Counted from the first letter of the stretch, positions 15,901 through 22,522 are shown. The stretch is 25,000 nt of DNA from Symbiodinium natans (GCA_905221605.1 CAJNDS010000269.1:466767-491766); one strand, 5' to 3'. Numbers and translations are program-made. The notes: generated by a model from the sequence alone, not told the origin.

Positions 15901-18348
15901 ATCGCATAATGTATAAGATACCCCGACCCCCACCTTCCCGAAACCTACCCTACTTGCTATTCTAAGCTTTTGTGGCTACTCAAAACGAAAGATTGAGGAT
16001 ATTCCCAGAAAAATGTGAGAGCGTGGAAGATTGTTGCATCGAAGATTACCCCCCTTCCCCCCCTTTTCGATCTTGAGCCTCCTTAAGAAATGTTGACAAA
16101 TGCCCGGAGCAGACCCAGAACCCCCTAACTTGCAGCTGAATCAGTGCACTTTACACTTCGTGGGATACGCTAATCCCCAAAAGAACTGAAAGTGTACACT
16201 TTGTTGGGGCTTATGAGCTCAGCAACAAGGCTCATGAGGCTCCCTCATATCAGTATATATTACTGTTATTGGTACATGTATATAAGGTTCCTCTTTCATT
16301 TTGGGAAGTGTCTATATTTGGTGTCCTTTTGGGGGTACAGGAAATATAAACACACCTTCATAATTATAACAGTCCTTAAATGGGATTATCGTACCCCCTA
16401 TCATAATCCTTATTAAGGACTGCTAGCATAAGGGGGAACATCCTAAACCCTAAACCCTAAACCCTAAACCCTAAACCCTAAACCCTAAACCCTCCAGGAT
16501 GTGTGGAACGTCAGCTGCCTCGGCGGATGGACGGCGGGGAACTACGTGGGGTCCGTGGCCGACACTGCGCGAATTTCGGGGTTTGTTTGGCGCAGGTTTT
16601 GTTTAAGGTCCATGGGCCTGCATTCCTACATAGCCGTGCCCTAAACCCTAAACCCTAAACCCTAAACCCTAAACCCTAAACCCTAAACCCTAAACCCTAA
16701 ACCCTAAACCCTAAACCCTAAACCCTAAACCCTACGTAAACCCTAAACCCTTAACCCACCCCAGGTTTCACCTACGAGCTCTACAACCTGAAGGATCCCA
16801 AGATCGTCTCCGCAGAGTCGCAGGCGCATCTGACCAACTTCACGGCCCCGGGCATGAGCGGCGCTGCTGAGTTAGGGTTTGGGGGGTTTTGGGGTTTAAG
16901 GTTTAGGGTTTGGGGTTTGGGGTTTAGGGTTTTGGGGTTTGGGGTTTGGGGTTTGTGGGTTGGGGGTTTGGGCGTTGGGGGACTGGCATTTGCGAGATTT
17001 AGAGTTTTGAGGTTTTGGGCCTTTGCTACGACTGTGCCCAAGAACCCTCAACCCCCAAATCCCAAAAAAGCCCAAAACCCCAAAAGCCCCGCAACAGCCC
17101 AGAAAAGCCCCCAAAACCAAACCCCTAGAACCCCTAAGAACCCCCCAAAAGCCCCCAAGAAAGGCAGCTTCAAGTTCTACGGCATGGGTACCTTCAACCT
17201 GGACTGGAGCATCGGTGAGGACGCCTATGGCCACGTGGGGGACACGTACGGGTACCAGTCGCAGACGACCTACGTACCGGGCTTCGACTTTGTGATCTCA
17301 GCCCCTTGGAGAATATCACAAACCCTAAGCCCTAAACCTTCTCTGTCTACAGACCCTAGGCCCTAGACGGAATCGCCAAATTCCCGATACCATGCATTCG
17401 TTCCGGGTTATGAGGGTGGAAGGGGTTTTAGGGTTTAGGGTTTAGGGTTCAGGGTTTAGGGTTTAGGAGTCGGCGGTGACATGGCTCTTCCCCCAGCACT
17501 AAAACCACGATGCGTCCAGGGTCTGGGTTTAGGGTTCAGGGCATCAAGAACCCGATTTTTGGGCATCTAGGGTGGTCTATGGTGGTTGTTACAGTTTCCA
17601 TCGGGAACTTAATTAAGTTTTAAGTACCCTTCCGACAGACCCTAAACCCTGAAGCCTGAACCCTAAACCCAAGAACCCAAACCCGAAACCCTAAACCCCT
17701 AAACCCCTAAACCCTAAGCCCTAAACCCGAAGCCCTATAAACCCTAAATACGCCTCCAAGTGCTCCTTGCGCTCCCAGGTCGCAACCAACGTGGAGACGG
17801 CCAAGCAAGCTCCGGGCCTGCAGTGGGGTTTCGGGTTTAGGGTTGAAGGTTGAGGGTTTAGGGTTTAGGGTTTAGGGCTAGAGTTTAGGGTTTAGGGCCT
17901 GACATAAAACGCTAAACCCTGAACCCTGAACCTCAAGAACAGCCCAGGCTCAGCCTGCCGACTTCACCTGCCATGCCTACCATGAGCTGAAGGTGCGCGC
18001 TGGATGGAGGGGGAGTTTGGTGGATGGAGGGGGGGGGGTGGGGTTTGGGGTTTGGGGTTTGGGGTTTGGGGTTTAGGGTTTAGGGTTTAGGGTTTCGGGC
18101 TCATCGCTTAGGGCTTAGGGGGTGGGCGGGCTTCGGGGCTTCGGCTGCCCAGTATTTTGGGGGTTTAAGCTCAGGACTTTCACCAGAGCTTTGAGGTTTC
18201 GAGGTTAGGGTTTAAGCCCCCTAAATCCGAAACCCGAAACCTTAAGCCCTAAACCAAGCCCTGAACTGTCTTGCCATATGAGGCAGTCCTGACCGGAAAG
18301 CCCGCTCCTCGCTGCGTCTTCGTTGTGCCACAACGGCTGCCTGGCATG
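12886..18348 (+). CDS. Secreted beta-lactamase-like serine hydrolase (PF00144-type), at least 12 exons
   Basis: Exons inferred: 12886-12999, 13711-13743, 13845-13926, 14469-14518, 14853-14965, 15119-15563, 16498-16570, 16765-16860, 17164-17300, 17779-17808, 17948-17992, 18283-18348. Joined they stay in frame for 428 codons. A signal-peptide-like start (MARSAALALALGVLAAAQP) suggests secretion or endomembrane targeting. The serine beta-lactamase/penicillin-binding fold is shown by the S-x-x-K nucleophile box in VWGSTTKM (Ser97, Lys100), by HLLHMTSGIQDYD, by FSPGERQAYCSTNYILLG (Tyr205, the Y-x-N region) and by YGHVGDTYGY (His359-x-Gly361 in place of KTG). The C-terminal part reads FVIS-VATNVETAKQ-AQPADFTCHAYHELK. 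Most introns are GC-AG or GA-AG with G as the first exon base. The family includes esterases, peptidases and LACTB-like enzymes, so the substrate cannot be told; antibiotic resistance is not implied. Exons 3-11 are firm; 1, 2 and 12 and the end of exon 8 are less certain. The stop codon is not placed. Confidence 0.85.
13003..13164. repeat. TTTAGGG array in hydrolase intron 1
   Basis: About 20 heptamers starting three bases after the GT donor of exon 1. One unit lacks a T and one has GGGG. Confidence 0.95.
13165..13620 (+). other. Unique stretch inside hydrolase intron 1
   Basis: A frame from 13366 to 13605 is open and contains RLYIAAGDLEFLKLHQPG and LYVAQRPAQELPQEW. It does not fit the hydrolase family and is bypassed in the model. 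It could be an alternative exon or a nested gene. GGTGACCTCGA occurs at 13500 and again at 13584. Confidence 0.3.
13625..13702. repeat. CA/CCCA microsatellite
   Basis: (CA)n about 12 copies followed by CCCACC/CGCACG-type units, just before exon 2 of the hydrolase. Confidence 0.9.
13711..13743 (+). CDS. Exon 2 of the hydrolase (33 nt, tentative)
   Basis: Eleven codons, AKVADQMRDLA, lie between GGGCAG and a GC donor (GCGAGC). Phase 0 at both ends joins exon 1 to exon 3 (DKYDMGLAAAFY) without a break. It is followed by a short TTTAGGG run. The assignment rests on phase and position only. Confidence 0.45.
13845..13926 (+). CDS. Exon 3 of the hydrolase
   Basis: Acceptor CCTTGCAG, then DKYDMGLAAAFYSS and SFSVASGYTDA. 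This is the N-terminal beta-strand pair of beta-lactamase-like proteins (variable 'GLAVAFY ... ASGYAD' segment). The intron begins GCCTGGGGC; the same 13 bp GCAGGCCTGGGGC recur at the acceptor of exon 4, so the GC-AG boundary is fixed by the direct repeat and by the protein (TDA-GLGLG). Confidence 0.8.
14041..14160. repeat. AT-rich (ATA/ATG)n stretch in hydrolase intron 3
   Basis: AATAATAAT, ATGATGATA and AATAACAATA runs, in sharp contrast with the GC-rich exons on each side. Confidence 0.8.
14375..14462. repeat. CCCTAAA array at the exon 4 acceptor
   Basis: Seven to nine units with CCTTAAA variants, ending ACCTGCGCAG|GC. Confidence 0.9.
14469..14518 (+). CDS. Exon 4 of the hydrolase
   Basis: Fifty nt encode GLGLGAKTRPADPDDLY. 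It ends TTGTAT|GCACCG (GC donor) and joins in phase 0 to VWGSTTK, giving DDLYVWGSTTK, the usual run-up to the nucleophile. Acceptor TGCGCAG|GC follows a run of CCCTAAA repeats. Confidence 0.8.
14693..14850. repeat. CCCTAAA array ending at the exon 5 acceptor
   Basis: About 21 units, with a CCCTAGA block near the end. The last unit runs into CCCAAG|GTTTGG, so the array itself forms the acceptor region of hydrolase intron 4. Confidence 0.95.
14853..14965 (+). CDS. Exon 5 of the hydrolase, carrying the SxxK nucleophile box
   Basis: Starts after CCCAAG at the end of a CCCTAAA array. Encodes VWGSTTKM with the catalytic Ser and Lys of the SxxK motif, then a helix (APAVLQLVERG) and LTDPISVHVDPIL. 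It ends with two bases (TT) before a GC donor (GCAGCTTGAATGGC) that is repeated almost exactly at the start of exon 6. Confidence 0.9.
14978..15118. mobile_element. Family B introner-like element, copy 2, forming hydrolase intron 5
   Basis: GCCCAGTGGTACCCTTTTT at the left, AAAAAGGGTGCCC and TTACTGGGCGACCAAG at the right, with TTCCCTTATAAAGCAACC in between. A run of about seven TTTAGGG units (15004-15052) is lodged in the left half. GCAGCTTGAATGGC (14966) and GCAGCTGAATGGC (15119) flank it. The intron GC...AAG fits the protein reading frame exactly. Confidence 0.8.
15119..15563 (+). CDS. Exon 6 of the hydrolase, the large central exon
   Basis: 148 codons from QLNGTHLEAHFG to SAQLPKQ. It holds HLLHMTSGIQDYD, a hallmark of the family just before the variable lid, and FSPGERQAYCSTNYILLG. 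In the usual YSN the Tyr is kept, but the next residues are Cys and Ser rather than Ser and Asn; Y-x-S/T variants are known in LACTB-like relatives. The end is placed at CAG|GACTTC (GA donor), because CAGGACTTCTGG resembles CAGGATGTGTGG at exon 7 and phase 0 gives KQ-DVWN. The open frame runs on 51 nt beyond this point. Confidence 0.9.
15564..16497 (+). other. Hydrolase intron 6
   Basis: About 0.93 kb of mixed, partly AT-rich sequence with no recognised gene. Near the 3' end are a partial family C element (16370-16443) and seven CCCTAAA units running into the CTCCAG acceptor. Also contains GTGTACACTTT-type and CAGTGCACTTTACAC repeats near 16145-16200. Confidence 0.6.
16370..16443. mobile_element. 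Family C element, partial second copy
   Basis: CAGTCCTTAAATGGGATTAT pairs with ATAATCCTTATTAAGGACTG, followed by AAGGGGGAACATCC as in the copy at 8703-8819. The outer left end (GGGATGTTCCCCC) is missing. The right end abuts a CCCTAAA array. Confidence 0.6.
16498..16570 (+). CDS. Exon 7 of the hydrolase
   Basis: Encodes DVWNVSCLGGWTAGN and YVGSVADTA plus one base. This is the 'GG...GS.ADLARF' region that precedes the last catalytic box. The boundary GCGC|GAATTT (GA donor) gives ADTARFTYELYN when joined to exon 8. The acceptor CTCCAG directly follows a CCCTAAA array. Confidence 0.8.
16640..16757. repeat. CCCTAAA array in hydrolase intron 7
   Basis: About 16 units, one interrupted by TACGTAAA, close to the CCCCAG acceptor of exon 8. 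Confidence 0.95.
16765..16860 (+). CDS. Exon 8 of the hydrolase
   Basis: Encodes FTYELYNLKDPKIVS and AESQAHLTNFTAPGMSG after acceptor CCCCAG. The 3' edge is uncertain by about 10 nt: phase 1 with a GC donor (AGCG|GCGCTG) is chosen because it joins in frame to SFKFYGMGTF in exon 9. A TTTGGGG-rich stretch follows at once. Confidence 0.75.
16869..17163. repeat. TTTGGGG-type block facing a CCCCAAA-type block in hydrolase intron 8
   Basis: The donor half (16869-16980) is dominated by TTTGGGG and GGTTTGG, the acceptor half (17036-17163) by CCCCAAA, AACCCCCCAAAAG. The variant is the same on both sides in complementary form. Confidence 0.85.
17164..17300 (+). CDS. Exon 9 of the hydrolase, with the His-x-Gly box
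   Basis: Encodes SFKFYGMGTFNLDWSIGE, then YGHVGDTYGYQSQTTY and PGFDFVIS. The H-V-G-D-T stretch takes the place of the KTG triad of class C beta-lactamases, as in many PF00144 hydrolases (GHTG). Acceptor CAAGAAAG|GC, donor ATCTCA|GCCCCT (GC). Confidence 0.85.
17779..17808 (+). CDS. Exon 10 of the hydrolase, a 30-nt micro-exon
   Basis: Ten codons, VATNVETAKQ, between CTCCCAG and a GC donor (GCTCCGGGCC). Exon 9 (FDFVIS) and exon 11 (AQPADFTC) join it in phase 0, and the sum reads like the last beta-strand of the family ('VVATNVE'). The donor resembles the exon 11 start (GCTCAGCCTGCC). Confidence 0.75.
17948..17992 (+). CDS. Exon 11 of the hydrolase
   Basis: Fifteen codons, AQPADFTCHAYHELK, after acceptor AGCCCAG, ending AAG|GTGCGC (a rare GT donor in this gene). 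A G-rich stretch with TTTGGGG repeats follows. Confidence 0.75.
18283..18348 (+). CDS. Exon 12 of the hydrolase (probable)
   Basis: Twenty-two codons, AVLTGKPAPRCVFVVP then QRLPGM, after acceptor CATATGAG and before a GC donor (GCAGGGTTC). It keeps phase 0 after HELK and is flanked by CCCTAAA-type repeats on the left and TTTAGGG on the right, like the other exons. The final coding exon is unresolved. Confidence 0.6.
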
Positions 18349-18384
18349 GCAGGGTTCAGGGTTTAGGGTTTAGATTCCGATAGT

Positions 18385-18526
18385 ACCCTAAACCCTAAAC
18401 CCCCTAAACACCCTAAACACCCTAAACCCTAAACCCTAAACCCTAAACCCTAAACCCTAACCCTAAACCCTAAACCCTAAACCCTAAACCCTAAACCCTA
18501 AACCCTAAACCCTAAACCCTAAACCT
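18385..18526. repeat. CCCTAAA array in hydrolase intron 12
   Basis: About 20 units including CCCTAAACA variants, preceded by GGTTCAGGGTTTAGGG at the donor side. Confidence 0.95.
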
Positions 18527-18535
18527 GTGGCCAAG

Positions 18536-18598
18536 GTTCATCGGGAAATGCCTTTGCCTTGGCGAGTCCGGGTCTGAAGTGTTCGTCTAGCTCTCTGG
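18536..18598 (+). CDS. Candidate downstream exon of the hydrolase
   Basis: An island between a CCCTAAA array and a TTTAGGG array, with acceptor GGCCAAG. One frame gives FIGKCLCLGESGSEVFV and a TAG; another gives VHREMPLPWRVRV and a TGA at 18575-18577. Either could end the hydrolase. The frame is not settled. Confidence 0.25.
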
Positions 18599-18604
18599 AC
18601 ATCG

Positions 18605-18780
18605 TGGGTTTAGAGTTTAGGGTTTAGGGTTTGGGGTTTAGGGTTTGGGGTTTAGGGTTTAGGGTTTGGGGTTCAGGGTTTAGGGTGTAGGGTGTTTAGG
18701 GTTCAGGGTTTGGGGTTTTGGGTTTGGGGTTTGGGGCTCAGGGTTTAGGGTTAGGGTGTTTAGGGTTTCGGGTTTAGGGC
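18605..18780. repeat. TTTAGGG/TTTGGGG mixed array
   Basis: Alternating TTTAGGG and TTTGGGG heptamers with a few TTCAGGG and GTGTAGGG units. Confidence 0.9.
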
Positions 18781-18786
18781 GGGCAG

Positions 18787-18909
18787 CGTGCTTGGCGCGT
18801 CCGACGGACATCTGGTGCTCCCGGCGGCAACCGACGCCAGCAAAAGAGAGTCCTGCTGCGAGTGTCCGCTCCCAGCTGTGTCGTTCAGTGCTGTTCACGT
18901 ACTGCTCTA
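18787..18909 (+). CDS. Candidate terminal exon, unidentified
   Basis: GC-rich, non-repetitive island. One frame gives SVLGASDGHLVLPAATDASK, then a Cys-rich CCECPLP stretch, ending with TAG at 18907-18909. All three forward frames are largely open, so the frame choice is weak. It could be the hydrolase 3' end or part of the next gene. Confidence 0.25.
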
Positions 18910-18942
18910 GGTGTACATCCGAGAGCAGAGTACGAAAATGTA

Positions 18943-19013
18943 AACCCCAAACCCTAAACCCTAAACCCTAAGCCCTAGACCCTAAACCCTAAACCCTAAA
19001 CCCTAAACCCTTA
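18943..19013. repeat. CCCTAAA array
   Basis: Ten units with single CCCTAAG and CCCTAGA variants. Confidence 0.9.
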
Positions 19014-19112
19014 CTTCTCATACACTGGCCATAAGTTGCTTAGGGGATGGGTTTGAGAGGCAGGGGAGGGCTCCAAATGGCATTCCTGACCCCTTGCACC
19101 CAAAGCCCTCCA

Positions 19113-19275
19113 CTAAACCCCTAAACCCCTAAATCCCCTAAAACCCCTAAAACCCCCTAAACCCCTAAAATCCCAAAACCCCTAAATCCTCTAAAACCCC
19201 TAAACCCCTAAAACCCCCTAAACCCCTAAAACCCCTAAACCCCTAAAACCCCTAAAACCCCTGAACCCCTAAACC
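19113..19275. repeat. CCCCTAAA (8-bp variant) array
   Basis: Units are mostly CCCCTAAA or CCCCTAAAA rather than the heptamer, with CCCCCTAAA in places. The block is homogenised for the longer unit. Confidence 0.85.
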
Positions 19276-19289
19276 TCCACGCCCCACAG

Positions 19290-19384
19290 CCCAATGTGGC
19301 AGGCCATTGCGATACCTGCCCAGGGCCAGGCCGGGACTGCATGGACTAAAGCTGCATCGAAGTGGCAACGGGGAGCTGTGGAGG
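19290..19384 (+). CDS. Probable exon, unidentified
   Basis: After GCCCCACAG: PMWQAIAIPAQGQAGTAWTK then AASKWQRGAVE. Flanked by CCCCTAAA repeats on the left and TTTAGGG on the right. Another frame gives NVAGHCDTCPGPGRDCMD and a stop. Confidence 0.35.
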
Positions 19385-19491
19385 GTTTACAGTTTAGGGT
19401 TTAGGGTTTAGGGCTTAGGGTTAAGGGTTTAGGGTTTAGGGTTAAAAACTTGGGGTTTAGGGTTTAGGATTTAGGGTTTAGGGCTTGGCAG

Positions 19492-19532
19492 GTTAGGAAC
19501 TTCAAGCCCTTCGAGCTGTCGACAATCCTTTG
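19492..19532 (+). CDS. Exon with a FAST/RAP-type repeat start
   Basis: After TTGGCAG: VRNFKPFELSTIL plus TG, with a GC donor at GCTGGG, so the next codon would be Trp. 'FKPFELSTILW' matches the repeat seen in RAP-linked helical proteins. Flanks are TTTAGGG on the left and CCCTAAA on the right. Confidence 0.45.
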
Positions 19533-19574
19533 GCTGGGAACTCAGAGCTTGCCGCGCCCTTTAGAGAAACGGTC

Positions 19575-19691
19575 CTAAACCCTAAACCCTAAACCCCAAA
19601 CCCCAAACCCCAAACCCCAAACCCTAAACCCCAAACTAACCCTAAACCCTAAACCCTAAACCCTACGCCCTAAACCCTAAACCCTAAGCCC
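19575..19691. repeat. CCCTAAA/CCCCAAA array
   Basis: Heptamers with a block of four CCCCAAA units in the middle. An unresolved unique piece (19692-19796, AQEPILEWW in one frame) follows. Confidence 0.9.
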
Positions 19692-19796
19692 GGATGGACT
19701 CTGAGACCCCAAAAACTCTAACCGATATAAAAAAGGCCCTTTGATTCCCAGGCCCAGGAGCCCATCCTGGAATGGTGGTAGAGGTGCCCGGTTGCG

Positions 19797-19903
19797 GGTT
19801 TAGGGTTTCGGGTTTAGGGTTCGGGGTTTAGGGTTTAGGGTTTGGGGTTTAGGGTTTAGGGTTTAGGGGTTTAGGGTTTAGGGGCTTAGGGGTTTAGGGG
19901 TTT
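19797..19903. repeat. TTTAGGG array
   Basis: Includes TTCGGG, TTTGGGG and GTTTAGGGG variants. The spacer to 19990 has two open frames of unclear value (SYAKLSTLNPDACSCTSLSK; EVLRQAEHPEPGCMQLYLPQ). Confidence 0.85.
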
Positions 19904-19995
19904 TTGCCGAGGTCTTACGCCAAGCTGAGCACCCTGAACCCGGATGCATGCAGCTGTACCTCCCTCAGCAAGCCACGCGGTTTAGGGCTTGTTGC

Positions 19996-20500
19996 AGGGT
20001 TTATAGGGCTTATAGGGTTTACAGGGTTTATAGGGTTTATAGGGTTTATAGGGTTTATAGGGTTTATAGGGTTTATAGGGTTTATAGGGTTTACAGGGTG
20101 TTAATCGGTCTAAAATGTTTACAGGGTTTATCGGGTTTAGCGGGTTTATAGGGGTTAAATGGGTTTATGGGTTTATAGGGGCTTATAGAGAGTGTAGGGT
20201 TTACAGGGTTTACACAGTTTACAGGGTTTACAGGTTTTACAGGGTTTACAGGGTTTGCAGGGCTTATAGGGTTTATAGAGTTTCTAGGGTTTACCGGTTA
20301 AGGGTTTAAAGGGTTTAGAGGGTTTGTAGGTTTTACAGGGTTTGTTTTCTTTTGTGCAAAAAGGGTTTACAGGGTTAAAAATACGTAGGGTTTATAGAGT
20401 TTAGAGGGTTTATAGAGCTCCTAGGGCTTGTTTATAGGGTTCATAGGGTTTATATAGGGTTTAGAGGGTTTATCGGGTTCATAGGGTTCATAGTTTAGGG
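19996..20500. repeat. TTTATAGGG / TTTACAGGG satellite (9-bp unit)
   Basis: About ten exact TTTATAGGG units (20007-20095), then more diverged copies including TTTACAGGG and TTTAGAGGG. The nonamer looks like TTTAGGG with TA or CA inserted. Because 9 is a multiple of three, long frames (GFIGFIG, VYRVYR) arise; they are not genes. Confidence 0.9.
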
Positions 20501-20681
20501 TTTGGGGTTCTTCTCTACATCCCAGGGGCTCCACGGGGTTTCAACAGGGCCTTTTGGGACTAAAGACCCTTATAAGGGACCTCAGGGTCTATTTGGGGGG
20601 CTACTTAGGTTACATAGGGACTATAGAAGGTATATATAGGGATTATGTAGGGGGAATATGCTTAAGGGCCCATTCTAGCGA
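20501..20681. other. Unique sequence with short inverted pieces
   Basis: Contains CTTATAAGGGACCTCAGGGT, also found in similar form near 7424, so it may be a degraded element of the family D/F type. No gene seen. Confidence 0.4.
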
Positions 20682-20820
20682 TACCCTAAACCCTAAACCC
20701 TAAACCCTAAACCCTAAACCCTAAACCCTAAACCCTAAACCCTAAACCCTAAACCCTAAACCCTAAACCCTAAACCCTAAACCCTAAACCCTAAACCCTA
20801 AACCCTAAACCCTAAACCCC
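20682..20820. repeat. CCCTAAA array, about 19 exact copies
   Basis: The longest pure array in the window, directly before the exon-like island at 20845. Confidence 0.95.
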
Positions 20821-20844
20821 CAAAAGGGCCTTTTGTGGCCTCAG

Positions 20845-20927
20845 GCGCGCGGCCCCTCTTCGAAGCGGCGGCATCCTGTGTGCCTTTACTGCTGGAGGAG
20901 CAGACTGAGAGAGGATGTTGGGTGGTT
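20845..20927 (+). CDS. Probable exon, unidentified
   Basis: After GGCCTCAG: ARPLFEAAASCVPLLLEEQT then ERGCWVV and TAG within the following TTTAGGG repeat. Left flank CCCTAAA, right flank TTTAGGG. It ends before the stop if spliced. Confidence 0.4.
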
Positions 20928-21023
20928 TAGGGTTTAGGGTTTAGGGTTTAGGGTTAGGGTTTAGGGTTTAGGGTTTAGGGTTTAGGGTTTAGGGTTTAGG
21001 GTTTAGGCCATTAGGGTTTAGGG
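20927..21023. repeat. TTTAGGG array
   Basis: Twelve units, one missing a T. Confidence 0.95.
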
Positions 21024-21041
21024 TATGCGGAGTGTCTGCAG

Positions 21042-21202
21042 CCAACACCTTTCATGAGATCATGAGCTTTTCTGGCTGTCGCGCACTCTTCCGCCTTGAT
21101 TCTGGCAGTGTATTGGCCGGCTTCACTCAAGGATCACGAGTTAGTCGCGATAGGCGTGAGAAGGAACGGACAAACAGCAAACCAGACACAAACCATGTCT
21201 AA
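21042..21202 (+). CDS. Probable terminal exon, unidentified
   Basis: After GTCTGCAG: NTFHEIMSFSGCRALFRLDS then GSVLAGFTQGSRVSRDRREK and a stop TAA at 21200-21202. An array of TTTAGGG precedes it. The sequence after it turns C-rich (to about 21300). No family recognised. Confidence 0.4.
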
Positions 21203-21585
21203 CCCTACCCCTATTCAAACATTAAACGCACTTGAAGCCCCAAGACCCCAGCCAAACCCTACCAAACCCAACCAAAATGAAGCTCCAAACCCTGAGACCT
21301 GCCCAAGCCCAACATCCCACCCCTGCATCTTGGCCGCGATGGGAGACGCGCACCATGCCAATTAGCACCTGCAATTCGTAATTTGGTCCGCTCTGGGGTC
21401 TGAGGCCGGGATACGGACAAGTTGTGCTTCTTCCCTGCCTGGATATGCAGTACTAGGGTTTAGGGTTTAGGGTTTAGGGTTTAGGTAGGGTGGTGCGAGG
21501 TCAATCTTGTATTCGGCATTCTGACACTCGTACTCTCGCATCCCCTGTGCGCAGCTTGACACGACAGGCGTGAACATCTTCAGCA

Positions 21586-21684
21586 ATGCCGCAGCCGCCA
21601 CCCAAAAAGGATGAAAAGGATAAGAAGGAGAAAAAGGTTCGCAGAGAACCTTGGCTGCAGAAGCGGAAGCTACAAATTCAGCAG
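21586..21684 (+). CDS. Probable first coding exon of a lysine-rich protein
   Basis: ATG at 21586: MPQPPPKKDEKDKKEKKVRR then EPWLQKRKLQIQQ, 33 codons in phase 0, ending CAG|GTGCTT. GTGCGCAG at 21549-21556 could be a splice or trans-splice acceptor ahead of a short leader. A family B element follows in the intron. The likely next exon is at 21994. Confidence 0.5.
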
Positions 21685-21703
21685 GTGCTTGGGTTTCGGG
21701 TCG

Positions 21704-21802
21704 TGCCCTGCGTGGGGCCTTTTTCGGTTCGAGGTTCCCCTTATAAAGTAGCCAACAACGGAAAGGGCACACGTATTCTAATATGGCTCCTGGGCTACTA
21801 AG
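21704..21802. mobile_element. Family B element, copy 3
   Basis: Right end is best kept: GGAAAGGGCACACG, then AATATGGCTCCTGGGCTACTAAG-like sequence in two pieces, as in copy 1. The middle has TTCCCCTTATAAAGTAGCC. The left end (GTGGGGCCTTTTTCGG) is diverged. It lies just after the donor of the exon ending at 21684. Confidence 0.55.
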
Positions 21803-21918
21803 TTCACTCTACTCCGCGTGCGATACGATGCCATCTTGAGATTTTTCCAGCATGCCAGACACTGCTTGGTTTCGGCGCGGGCAGCATGTGTTTGAAGGTC
21901 CAGAAGTGCACAGGAGTT

Positions 21919-21978
21919 AAACCCTAACCCTAAACCCTAAACCCTAAACCCTAAATCCTAAACCCTAAACCCTAAACC
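21919..21978. repeat. CCCTAAA array
   Basis: Eight units, one CCTAAAT variant, before the island at 21994. Confidence 0.9.
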
Positions 21979-21993
21979 CCAAGCCGAGCCGAG

Positions 21994-22098
21994 GAGCGAG
22001 GGCTCTACACAGCAGAGGAGCTGGCCGGAGCTTCGTCCGACTTCGAGCGGGATCTGATGAAGTTGGCAGACAGCGACGCTCGCCGGCAAGGGACTCAT
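21994..22098 (+). CDS. Probable second exon of the lysine-rich protein
   Basis: After GCCGAG: ERGLYTAEELAGASSDFERD then LMKLADSDARRQ. Phase 0 joins LQIQQ of the previous exon. A CCCTAAA array precedes it and TTTAGGG repeats follow at 22127. The frame ends in TAA at 22108-22110 if not spliced. Confidence 0.45.
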
Positions 22099-22302
22099 GC
22101 AGAAGGGCCTTAAGCACTGGAATAGGCTTAGGGTTTAGGGTTTAGGGTTTAGGGCCAGGGTTGTAGGGGCTTTAAGATAGAATTGGTTTGGGGGGGGGGG
22201 AGTGATTATGGTATCATCATAAGAGACCATAAGGGAACAGCACAGTATCCATTTCGACCCCAAAAATACATGGTTCACCTCAAGATCAATATCAATTTTC
22301 AG

Positions 22303-22490
22303 GCCATCAACGTTCCCGGTGGCTGTCTGGCCTTCCAGACTGCGCGAGCGGCTCTGGCGGAGCGCGCCCCCACCGCCGAAGTCGGCGAGAAGATCGCTGC
22401 CTGCCCCTACAAAACGAACACAAAGGGGGTCCACGGCCACTACCTGGACAGCATCATCCGGGAGGCAAAGCTCTGCTGTGTCACCATATA
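22303..22490 (+). CDS. Probable exon, unidentified
   Basis: After AATTTTCAG: AINVPGGCLAFQTARAALAE then RAPTAEVGEKIAACPYKTN and GVHGHYLDSIIREAKLCC. Phase 0. Four to five Cys and a mix of charge look like a folded domain, but I do not recognise it. The 3' edge is open; a dispersed repeat begins at 22523. Confidence 0.5.
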
Positions 22491-22522
22491 CCGCGAAAAA
22501 CCGTGTACCTTGATGTGGAGTG

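Noticed and set aside
16781-17366. Overlapping + and - frames rich in Asn-Pro-Lys or Gly-Phe-Trp
   Set aside because: They combine hydrolase exon 9 or 8 with telomere-like intron repeats. NPKP is simply CCCTAAACCC translated.
19904-20309. Frames encoding (GFI)n, (VYR)n
   Set aside because: Products of the 9-bp TTTATAGGG satellite in three phases.
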